NCBI GenBank assembly: GCA_002104985.1
Contig: MCGO01000192.1
Coordinates: 1 to 64,000 of the forward strand
DNA from: Rhizoclosmatium globosum
Lineage: Eukaryota > Chytridiomycota > Chytridiomycetes > Chytridiales > Chytriomycetaceae
Direction of reading: 5' to 3'
Length of the DNA stretch: 64,000 bases
The position numbers and the translations under genes are program-made. This document shows positions 10,995 through 20,090 of the stretch, in pieces. The notes beneath the pieces were generated by a model. That model was not told where the DNA came from and ran no database searches. It saw only the letters and a program-made list of their open reading frames with translations. Position 1 is the stretch's first letter. Each line of letters opens with the position of its first letter.

Positions 10995-12173
10995 TCAGAG
11001 TCTCTTGAGCGTTCGTTTCTTGTCCGACACTTTTGTTATTCCACTTGCTCCCCCTCCTGAAGAAACTCCTCCAATCATTCCAGCTGGTGCTCCAAACACA
11101 GGCACGGCTTTCCTTTCTCCGCCAGATTCCAGAATCCGTTTCTTTGTAGGACTCAAAACCATTGATTCTTCGCCGCTAGATCCGCTTTGATATACCTGCC
11201 CAATAGAACCACCCATTGAAGACGATGACGAAAAAACAAGACCTCCAGCAGCCACCGCAATCAAAGGCTTCTCCTCATCAACAGCCATAGCCGATGATGT
11301 TGACGACGACCCACAATTCACCGCCACAGCCAACGCGTTCAAAACAGCTTGTGTAATAAGATCTGGAAACGGTGATGGGTGCGGCGGTTTCGCGTGCATA
11401 GCCGTGAACAGTCGCGCATGTTTTGCAAATGCGTCGTATTCCTCAAGAAGGAGTTTTCCTGCATCGTCGTTGAGTGCTGATTCGGCGTTTGGAGCAATAA
11501 GGAGGCATCGAATTGTCTGTATGAAAGTTAGAATTGCGAGATAACGTGTGGGGACATGGGGGAGCCAACGAGGTACGTACCAAGAGAACGTGTGCAATTC
11601 CGAGGTCGGGTTTCCAGTCCTTTTTGAGCGTGTTGACACAGATTTCGCCGGATTTCGAGACGTTTGGATGGAAGATTTTGGTTTCAAAGTAGCCTATTCG
11701 TTATTGATTTGGGGTTGGTTAGGTATAGGTACAGGTCCGGACTCTTTGCTGTTTGTCTTTGAGAGGTGTCACACACGCACCTTTCGGAGGGGATTCAGGA
11801 AAGTCTGGGCCTGGCACGAGACGAACTTTGAAACATCCGCCGTGGTACGGTGTTCCCTCTATGGAAGGGAGAGAAGGTGTGATGAGTTTGAGGATGATGC
11901 GTTGTGGGTGAAACCAGCTTCCCCTCACCTGGTCCAACTATCCAGGCCTGAATGTCAAGTAAATCTGTATCTGATGTATCAATAAGCTTGACGCCTTCGG
12001 CGGGTGGGTTTCCGTTGAGGTGCATCAGCTCTAACGGTAAAGGGCGATGTTAGAAACGTTCCACGAATGGCCAAATAACGCTCATTCCGCTCTCGAACAT
12101 ATGCAGCGAAGGTCAATGGTGGAATAATCTAACCTCGCATGACAGCCTTTATGGCTTTCGAGTTGCTGGACAT
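10995..12173 (-). CDS. UBE2S: Ubiquitin-conjugating enzyme E2 S-like (APC/C chain-elongating E2)
   Basis: Several short exons start at ATG 12173 ([13 protein letters not shown], exon 12134-12173). Next come [37 protein letters not shown], and the catalytic block [19 protein letters not shown] with the active cysteine in GEICVNTLK. The UBC fold ends with [21 protein letters not shown] and [20 protein letters not shown], almost residue-for-residue like human UBE2S. A Ser/Gly/Ala-rich linker leads to the C-terminal DKKRTLKRL, matching the DKKRALRRL tail of human UBE2S that docks on APC/C. UBE2S extends Lys11-linked ubiquitin chains on APC/C substrates in mitosis. The tail and catalytic Cys argue for conserved function. 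Converges on the SET-like gene with 135 bp between stops. Confidence 0.93.
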
Positions 12174-12272
12174 GATGTTTGGAAGATATTTTTTTTTTCA
12201 AACAATCCGCAGTCAATATATGCCACAAAGTTCTTTAATTTGGAATGTTTAAACGAATGAAAGAGGTCTGAC

Positions 12273-13312
12273 TCATATTAGGACCATGAAGATGAAGAGT
12301 AGGAGTCCGGCCGTGAATGATATTTTGGAGCTTCCTGATGTTTTTGTAACCATAGCTGTCGCCGTTGTTGTTTGATTGAACAAATATGCATGTTGGGCGA
12401 TTGTAATAGCCAAGGGATCCGATAGTGTAGATGCTGACAAACTGAGCATCTTGTCCAACGAAATGGCGAATTGCTTGTAGAAAGATGCTTGATCATTTGC
12501 GTATCCTTGAATGATGGCACGAAGTTTTGGGTCCTTTGCAAAAGCACAGTCAATGGGTACAACGCATTTGCCATCAAGAACTCGTTTGAAAATGTCATTA
12601 TCCAGGATTCCTGGAGTGTTATCGAATGGCGTGAACGTTTCATTGGTAAGAAGAGGACTGATTGCAGCATGTGCACCTCTGCAAAAAAGAGTCAGTGATG
12701 GTATTTGGTGGGAAAATGTATTACTCACCCTAAAGAATGCGATCCTGTTGTCAAAGTGACCATATCGACATCTGTCAGACCCATACGTTGAAATGCAGCC
12801 AGTGCGTTGCTCACGGTACCGAAAGCGTCGCTGGGCAGCTTTGTGATGTTGTTTGCCACGGTTGTTGACTTGCGACCCGTTCTGAAGGGCACTTGGGGAC
12901 CACCACACACAGCCACAGTAACGATACCGCCCAAAGCAATCATGTCAGCCTTTGTGATGTTGTTTCCAGCTGGAATAAAGCGGGTTGCAAGGGACGGGCC
13001 AATGCCGCCGTTGACCTCTGCATCAGCAAGTTCGGCGTCCGTTGTAAGCGAGGCATCGAGGCCGCCGGAGCCGTCTGTTGCGTCGAAGGTGCCCGCGTCG
13101 TGGAAGATTGCCCTGAGCCACAGCGCGGCCATGTTCTTTGACGGGGCGCCGGGCTGCAGGTCCGTCGTTTGGAACAGGCACTCGCCCGGCGCCGCAATCA
13201 GCGACCGCAGCGAATTGGCCGCGATCTGCGCTTCGCCGGTGCTCAGTGGCTGTTGCTGGGCAGTAACAGTGGCTGCTGCGAGGACAACGGCCGAAAGAAG
13301 GTGCATTTGCAT
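12273..13312 (-). CDS. Secreted class II-like heme peroxidase, with C-terminal hydrophobic anchor
   Basis: Two exons (12729-13312 and 12273-12678) give 329 residues. The start chosen is the ATG at 13312, because MQMHLLSAVVLAAATVTAQQ is a clean signal peptide; an in-frame ATG upstream would bury it. The distal heme motif LWLRAIFHDAGTF carries the Arg and His, and DGSGGLDASL resembles the calcium-binding loop. The proximal region is TLTTGSHSLGGAHAA, followed by FDNTPGILDNDIF, the fungal peroxidase FDxTPxxFDxxFF signature. The intron lies exactly after HSLG. The last ~15 residues are hydrophobic (SFTAGLLLFIFMVLI) after SGSS, typical of a GPI-anchor signal, so the enzyme is probably tethered to the cell surface. 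It is a paralogue of the peroxidase at 42402-43445. The electron donor is not evident. Confidence 0.85.
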
Positions 13313-13470
13313 TGGCGAGAGTAATTTGATTGGATTCCCGCCGCAAAGGTCCAAAATCACTGCTATATCACTAACTGGTTGATAGTGACTCAAAGAGCAT
13401 CACACCGTAATCAAAGAAAGAAAAGGTACATTTATGGAGAAAACAAGAAAGCTGAACACACTGAATCCTT

Positions 13471-15152
13471 TTACAACACGGATCCAAACACCTTGTTGTA
13501 ACGAGCAATCGATGGCCCATATTCTTCGTACTGCGCCTTTGTGTGGCAGTAGCTGTAGAACTCGGCCTTTGAATTGTCGTTAATCAAAGGATCTTGTACA
13601 GAAACACGAAACTTACAGTGTCTGCCAACAAACTTCCACCAAACCAGACGGCATATCTTTGTCTCTTGTGTTGGACAACATTCACCTCAATCTCTTTCTG
13701 AGTAACGTTCTGTCCCAAAGAAGTGTGAGCAGACAGGGCAGACATTTCCAAACGAGCAGAAGTGAGTTTTTGAATGTCACGCTCCAGACGACGGTTGAAA
13801 TCCTTGAACATGGTTGATCCACCAGACAGAACAATATTCTAAGACAGTGCTGATGAGATTCAAGATGCCCAACAACAAAAGTCAAACCTTGTACAGGCCT
13901 CTTCTGGTATCAATGGGACAACTTTGAATAACTTGGTCAACAACCTCTGGCAAAGGAGTCAAGAAATCAGAGCTGGCAATTTCAGGGTTGAAGAAGATTT
14001 CAGGACCCAGGAAACGCTCGAAACCAACGTCAACGGTATATGGCTGTGTGGTGAGAGTAAGAAATGGACGAGAAAAGACTTTTACTTGCCTTCTTGGTAA
14101 CAGAGTGCAAAAACTCGCACTTTTTGAACCACTTCAAAGGCTCAGCATCGTACTTTGCAAACTCTTTGTCGATTCTGGGACAGACATAGGAGTACATTTC
14201 CTTGATTCTCTTGGCAACTTCCATCGACTCCTCAGGAGGAATACTGTTTTCACGCTCACGCAACAACTGTTGAACAAAGTAGGTGATATCACGACCAGCA
14301 ATTGGGATGTGTTTGATGGAGGAACCAATAACGTAACCTTCAGCCTGTGTGTAATACAGGTCAGTGGAAAACACACCCAAAATCCATCAAGGAAATACGT
14401 ACGACAGGGATAACGTGAGTCACACCATCTCCAGAATCGATAACGGTTCCAGTGAGAGTCTGCTCTCTCTTGCTGGTCCATGAAGCAGCAAGAGCAAGAA
14501 CGGCCTGTACTCCAATGTACAATCCCTTGATACCAAACGATTCAAAAAAGATTTCTGCGGTGTATTCACGGTTCTCTGGTGCGTTGAGAGGTGGCTCGGT
14601 CTACATGGATACCACACATGAGTTGGTATGAACGAAAAACGGGATGACCCCGCGCGGTCACCAGCACCACCACTACCATCCACGAAACTCACCAACAAAA
14701 AGTAGTGATCCTCCGGCTCACATCTCAGGTACTGATAGATACAGGCCTGGTGGAACTTTTCCATGTGGTCCCAATTTTCAACCTGACCGTGTCTCACGGG
14801 GTAGTTTACACCGTAGGTCAGCGAGTTTGCCATGGCCTCGTCGCCAATGTAAAAGTCCATGTCCTCGATTCCGCGCTTTGAGGCAATGTTTGAGGAGGCC
14901 TGCTTGGACTGGCCGCCAGCGCCCGAGGTCTGGGTGCCGCCTGGTCCGTCGCGGGTGGCAATGACTGTTGGGATGATGAATTGGGGGTCGTTGTTGCCGG
15001 CGTACCCCATCTTGGTGTACCTGGGACACGAGCGGGTTAGGTCAGGGGGTTTGGGACAGGGACAGGGATAGGGTGGATTCAGATCATTAAATGCGAGGTT
15101 GGACATGGACTCACCCTGTTCCGTTGTCGATGACAACCGTTTTCGTATTCAT
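13471..15152 (-). CDS. ARP3: Actin-related protein 3 (Arp2/3 complex)
   Basis: Multi-exon gene. The first exon (ATG at 15152) ends after the phosphate-1 loop, with an intron of ~100 nt before [20 protein letters not shown]. Hallmark Arp3 stretches follow: [80 protein letters not shown] and [20 protein letters not shown]. Toward the end come [20 protein letters not shown] and the C-terminal [19 protein letters not shown]. Both ATP phosphate loops and the adenine-binding GSTMF are intact. Arp3 with Arp2 mimics an actin dimer and nucleates branched filaments, which in zoosporic fungi drive amoeboid movement and endocytosis. The peptide is collinear with Arp3 throughout, except for a short Gly/Gln/Ser insert before KRGIEDMDF ([14 protein letters not shown]). 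Confidence 0.95.
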
Positions 15153-15315
15153 TTTGATGGCTGATTGTTCAATGCGATGTGGTGGATGGAGGGCGGCAGA
15201 GGCAGAGAATGCGGGGCGTGGATGGGTCTCTTTGCAACAAATTCGTGAACATCGACGCGCGCACACATTAACACAACTAATGCAAAAAGGTATTTATTTT
15301 CAAGTGATAAATAAT

Positions 15316-16281
15316 TCAGCCATCATCGTAATATTCTTCGTCTTCATCTTCCTCATCAGATGAAAAGTCGCTGTCCTCCTCTGGCAAAGGCCCAACTGCA
15401 GATCGATACCTAAATAAATTGCGTCAAAATGATTCCCACTCAAGCGAAATGAATGCATACTTTGATTTGTCAAAAGTAGTTTCCATTTTCTTGACGGGTA
15501 CAGTTCCAGCAGTAGACGCTAAAGTCGCTTGTAGAATACGTTCGTCCTCTGCATGCTTGTTACCAAGGAAAACAGTCTCCTCGAATGATAGTGTTTTGAC
15601 CTTTACAACCTTCTCAAGAGGATTCTGTGGCAAGTTTGTGATTTGTAAGTTTAAAGTGCTCCCACATCCAGTAAATAGTCATCTTACCAGCTCAGTAGGG
15701 ACACTTTTGATTCCTCCAGCCGTCTTGTCGTTTTGACCGGATGATTGAACATCTTCCATTCCACTCGATGCTTTGTTCAACTGTATACCTTCAACAAGCT
15801 CATGTAATTCATCCATATCTGCGTCGATATCTCCTTTGAATAGCTGTTGACGATTGGACTGCAGAGTAACATGTTTCTTTGGTGAAGGCGGAGCAGCTTC
15901 CCCACTCTCCAACTCCTCGACTCTCTTTCTAATCTTTGCATTCATATCTTGCAGCTTAGCGCCCTTGTCTGGAAGTGAAGCGATGAAGGACCTGCGGGTT
16001 TTGTGTTGTTTGCAACTGTTCAACAACCAGTACACATCTCACGTTTTGAGGAGCATCCCTTCGTTTCGGTGCAACAACTGCTTCAATGCTCCAACGTCTC
16101 TTGATGTTTCAACGTCCAGGACATTTGGGTGCTTTTGGGTGATGAGTATGCTTTGCTTGTTTGGCCGCGGTGACGTTGTTGCGAATGACTTTGGAGCGTT
16201 TGCGAATGCATTTGGATTCGGTCGAAGATTGGATGGGATGCGTGGTGCGTACGTTGGTTTGCAGGAGTCGCTGGACATCAT
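15316..16281 (-). CDS. POLR2M/Gdown1 (GRINL1A)-like protein
   Basis: At least four short exons begin at ATG 16281 (MMSSDSCKPTYAPRIPSNLR). The conserved core is VGALKQLLHRNEGMLLKT joined across an intron to FIASLPDKGAKLQDMNAKI. This fits the Gdown1 signature, in which a helix with RQEKIL is followed by RFIxxLPDKGKKI. After an acidic middle region the protein ends in FSSDEEDEDEEYYDDG, a very acidic tail. In animals Gdown1 binds RNA polymerase II, blocks TFIIF and restrains initiation or termination. The match rests on one motif of about 25 residues, so the assignment is reasonable but not certain. The alternative is another nuclear acidic protein. The start region is separated by 160 bp from the divergent F-box gene. 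Confidence 0.6.
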
Positions 16282-16444
16282 CTTTGGTTGTTCAAAGAAG
16301 AGTTTCTTCAGATTCCTTGCCCTCCATCGCTTGAGTAAAGTCAGGTTAAGTTACTGACCATTTACTGTTGTCTTTAAAGCTTGCCTGACCACACCATTCC
16401 CGCGATTAGTCGTCACCGTGAACGAAGGAATTTTTGATCAGTAA

Positions 16445-17206
16445 ATGGGAGTGACTTTCCAGCAACTACCAGTTGAGCTTGTTGAGCAAGTCTTCAGCTG
16501 GATCCATGTGAACACTGTCCTCAAGTTCCACCGTCTGTCACGCACCTTCAACATAGTGCTTCGTTCTCAAAGCTTCGCAGTGTCCAATTTGAAAAGGTCA
16601 TACCCCGAGATCTACTTCTTCGGAGGTGAACACAGAGGACCCTGGTTCTGGTTTGATTGGCCGAGTACATATCAATTCGCTTTTGCGGTGATGCATTTGA
16701 AAGAGCTTGTTGACTTGCCTCCGAAATTACATATCCACACCATCACCCCGGAGATTCCACATGCAATTGGACAGCTAAAGGCTTTAACTAGCTTGACCCT
16801 TTCCCACATGCGTCTCGTTGGAACAATCCCCAACGAGATTTGTGATCTTCTGAGTCTGGAATCTCTTGATCTCGATTACAACCAGCTTGAGGGTGTCATT
16901 CCCGAAGACATTGGGAAACTTACAAACCTGAACCGTCTGTGTTTGTCAGATAATCAACTCGAAGGCCATATTCCAAGATCGATTGGGAATTTGGTTAACT
17001 TGCATTACTTCAATGCTTCACGAAACAAACTTTCGGGCTGCATTCCAGAAACCATTGCAAACTTGACACTTGTTGCTGAGATTGGACTCTCAGACAATCG
17101 ATTGAGGAAACCAATCCCGGATGGTCTAAAGACGTTGCCACGTTTGAAATTTTTGTATCTCCGCGGGAACTTGGACGAAATGTATGTAGAGAAGAAGAAA
17201 GGTTGA
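16445..17206 (+). CDS. F-box protein with plant-type leucine-rich repeats
   Basis: Single exon, 253 residues. Residues 4-40 (FQQLPVELVEQVFSWIHVNT, then LKFHRLSRTFNIVL) form an F-box, which docks on Skp1 of SCF ubiquitin ligases. From about residue 98 follow five or six plant-specific LRRs of 23-24 residues with the consensus LxxLxxLxLxxNxLxGxIPxxIGxL, for example LESLDLDYNQLEGVIPEDIG and LNRLCLSDNQLEGHIPRSIG. The combination suggests a substrate receptor for ubiquitylation. Plant-type LRR proteins are numerous in chytrids, which supports the taxonomic guess. No signal peptide. It sits 22 bp upstream of the next gene's start and may be transcribed independently. Confidence 0.85.
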   Translation: MGVTFQQLPVELVEQVFSWIHVNTVLKFHRLSRTFNIVLRSQSFAVSNLKRSYPEIYFFGGEHRGPWFWFDWPSTYQFAFAVMHLKELVDLPPKLHIHTITPEIPHAIGQLKALTSLTLSHMRLVGTIPNEICDLLSLESLDLDYNQLEGVIPEDIGKLTNLNRLCLSDNQLEGHIPRSIGNLVNLHYFNASRNKLSGCIPETIANLTLVAEIGLSDNRLRKPIPDGLKTLPRLKFLYLRGNLDEMYVEKKKG

Positions 17207-17228
17207 ATAAAGTGTCTTGGAATTCGAA

Positions 17229-18437
17229 ATGTCTTCCGTGTGTGAACTCGCTTTCCCATGCACGAACTTGAACGACAATCTAGAGTTTTTTACTTCAAAA
17301 CTTGGGTTCAGGGTTGCTCAAATCAGTCCCGCTGATGATCCGACGATGGCTGTTGTACAGCGGTATGGCTGTTCACCTGTGGGTGAAGTTGGGCTAATCG
17401 TTGCGTTACCAGCTCCGGATGTGCAATTCGTCTTGAACAAGGAAAATTCAACTTGGAGTCAGCTACCGCCGTGACTCTCAGAATTCGGTGCGAGGATGAG
17501 GAATTGGCATTGGGAGTAGAGGAGGTGGCGCCAAACGGTGATCTTTCATACACTACTCAATGGAACACACTGACTGTATTATCAAGGTTTAAGAGTCCTC
17601 CGAGTTCCAGTGAATCCACCCATGGTGTTGCCCAAGCCAATTCAATCGTTGATTGTCACCCGCGCTGCCCCTGTTGATGATGCAGTTGCAGGTCGTGCAG
17701 GAATGATGTATACTGATCTTATCCCAGGAAGAATGGGCGGTGCTTTTATTGCCTCCCATATTGCAATTCCTGATGGAGGACCTGTGAATGATTACGTTCA
17801 CTTCCACAAGATTCGATTCCAACTTATTTACGTGAAGGCTGGATGGGTCAAGGTAGGTTTGGAACTTGTTTATATTCAGACGCTAAATCTTTGCGAAAAG
17901 GTTGTGTATGAGGATCAAGGCGATCCGTTCATTATGTACCCTGGGGATTGTGTAATGCAGCCTCCGCAGATTCGTCATCGCGTATTAGAGTCTTCTCCTG
18001 GTCTGGAGGTGATTGAAATTGGAGCTCCAGCTGTGCATGACACGTTCGGTGAATTGGAGATGGAGTTGCCCAATGGAGTTGGAAAGGAAGGCAGACTGTG
18101 GGAACAACAAAAGTTTCATTTCCATTCCAAATCTAAAGCTGTTGTTGGTGAAGATGGTGTGCGCGACCTGGGAATGAAAGCAGCCTCAAATGGGGTATTC
18201 TCTTTGAAAGTACACACCTTTCAAAAGAAACACGAGTGGACTGTATCTCACAGCGAAGAATTAATGTTCTTTTATATTCTCGAAGGTAGTTTGTCGTTTG
18301 CAGAGCGCGATGAAGGAACTTGGACCAATTTGAAGGCCGGAGACAGCTGTGTCTTGCCAGCTACTGATTCCTTTCAAATTGTTGCTGAAACAGGTACAGA
18401 AGTTTTGGAATGTCAAGTTTTTGGTCACCGAGAGTAA
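17229..18437 (+). CDS. VOC (glyoxalase-fold) domain fused to a bicupin
   Basis: Four exons (17229-17362, 17413-17537, 17587-17852, 17901-18437) splice in frame to 353 residues. Introns are 48-50 nt with AG acceptors. Residues 1-95 form a VOC module: ELAFPCTNLNDNLEFFTSKL followed by GFRVAQIS, then SGCAIRLEQGKFNL and LRIRCEDEELALGVEE. Two cupin domains follow. Cupin 1 includes DYVHFHKIRFQLIYVKAGWV, then PFIMYPGDCVMQPPQIRHRV. Cupin 2 includes HEWTVSHSEELMFFYILEGS, then LKAGDSCVLPATDSFQIVAE. Cupin 1 keeps the family's His pattern (HFH...H), suggesting a bound metal; cupin 2 lacks most metal ligands. VOC and bicupin families both include metal-dependent dioxygenases and isomerases, so a small-molecule oxidation or detoxification role is likely, substrate unknown. 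The intron-rich frame shows the fusion is one gene rather than neighbours. Confidence 0.7.
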
Positions 18438-18622
18438 TAGTAATTAAAAAAGGAATAAAGTTTCATGGACAATTCTTAGCTGCTGAATGTAGATTAAACA
18501 AATCCAAATAACTTATGAACATGATTCTAATCCTTGTGTAGAAAGAATAAGAGACGTTGTTACCAGGCAAAGAGACTTGGTGGTTGTTCTTTTGCTCATC
18601 CTTTTTTCCCAATCCAACCAAA

Positions 18623-19918
18623 ATGAAGGCATGTCCCGAGCCACAACCCAGCCCCACCCTCACTGCCATCATCCAACCACGACGGACCTCTCATCATCAG
18701 CCTCAGTGCCATATTAGTCGGAATGGATGCTTTCAGGAAGCTGTTGAAGCCGTCTAGGATCAGGATGGACGGTTTTGGCGCAGGGCATCTTGCCAATATC
18801 AGACCTCAACCACTTCCTACGCACTGAATGCATTGAATCGCGAGAGAAACGGAGTATTGAGGGAGCTGTAGAGCCTGTCGAAAAAGATATCACGGACGAG
18901 CCTTTAGGGGGAAACCTCTGTCACTCTCTTAAGTCTACAACTGTGAATACCCTTACTAACTGGCTCTCTTCTGCAGTTGAACATCGCCAACCCAGCTTTG
19001 GGTACCCAGAAGATGATCGAGATTGATGACGAGCGTAAGACGTACGTATCTAATACTCCTCTTGTCCACCTGCAAAACAATCATTCGACGAGATGGAAAT
19101 GGAAAGACTGTATGGACTTGTATGGACTTGGAAGTTTTCCACCTGTATGTGGTGGATACTTGGTTGCCTTCGAAAGTGGATGTCGTGTTGGGAACTTGAA
19201 GGATTGAACTCAATTCCTTCAACTTCCATTTACTGTATTCTAACTGCACAAAAAATACAGTCGTATCTTCTACGACAAGCGTATGTCTCAGGAGGTCAAG
19301 GCCGATGGACTCGGAGACGAGTTCAAGGGATACGTCTTCAAGATCACTGGAGGAAACGACAAGCAGGGTTTCCCAATGAAGCAGGGTGTCCTCCGTCCAG
19401 GCCGTGCCTCCCTCCTCCTCTCCAAGGGTCACTCTTGCTACCGTGCCCGCCGCACTGGTGAGCGTAAGAGAAAGACTGTCCGTGGATGCATCGTCGCCTC
19501 TGACATCTCTGCCCTTTCCCTCGTCCTCGTCAAGCAGGGAGACAACGAGATCCCAGGTCTCACTGACACCAACACCCCAAAGCGTTTGGGACCAAAGCGT
19601 GCCTCCAAGATCAGAAAGCTCTTCTCTCTCTCCAAGGAGGACGATGTCCGCAAGTACGTTATCCGTCGTGAGATCCAGCCAAAGAAGGAGGGCAAGAAGC
19701 CATTCTCCAAGGCTCCAAAGATCCAGCGTCTTGTGACCCCACTCACTCTCCAGCGTAGAAGAGCTCGCTTCGCCTTGAAGAGAAAGGCCCAGGAGACTGC
19801 TCGTGAGCAGGCTGCTGACTACGCCAAGCTCTTGGCTCAGAGAGTCAAGGACCGTAAGGAGAAGAGATCCGAGACTCGTAAGAGACTCTCCTCCATCCGC
19901 AAGTCTGCCACTGCCTAA
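18623..19918 (+). CDS. RPS6: Small-subunit ribosomal protein eS6
   Basis: Exons 18623-18628 (only ATGAAG), 18977-19041 and 19261-19918 give 242 residues. The N-terminus [20 protein letters not shown] is the eS6 hallmark. [40 protein letters not shown] and [20 protein letters not shown] follow exactly as in the family, and the C-terminus is the usual basic helix ending in [12 protein letters not shown]. The terminal [10 protein letters not shown] keeps the RxRLSS phosphorylation site of S6 kinase. Exon 3 has strong codon bias (GTC, CTC, AAG), as expected for a highly expressed gene. Intron 1 would start with GC (AAG|GCATGT) and has a perfect TACTAAC branch point before ctgcag. Confidence 0.95.
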
Positions 19919-20090
19919 ATTCTGAATGACGAATTATGACTGAAAATTTGAAGTTTTGATGATGGGTTGGGTTGTGCGAGTGTGTTTCTGGACAAATGGT
20001 CCATTCGGGATACAGTGTTCAATAAATCTTTAAAAAACATTGCGACATTATTATATTCTGATTTTATCATAAATTATTGAATTGTGTTGG

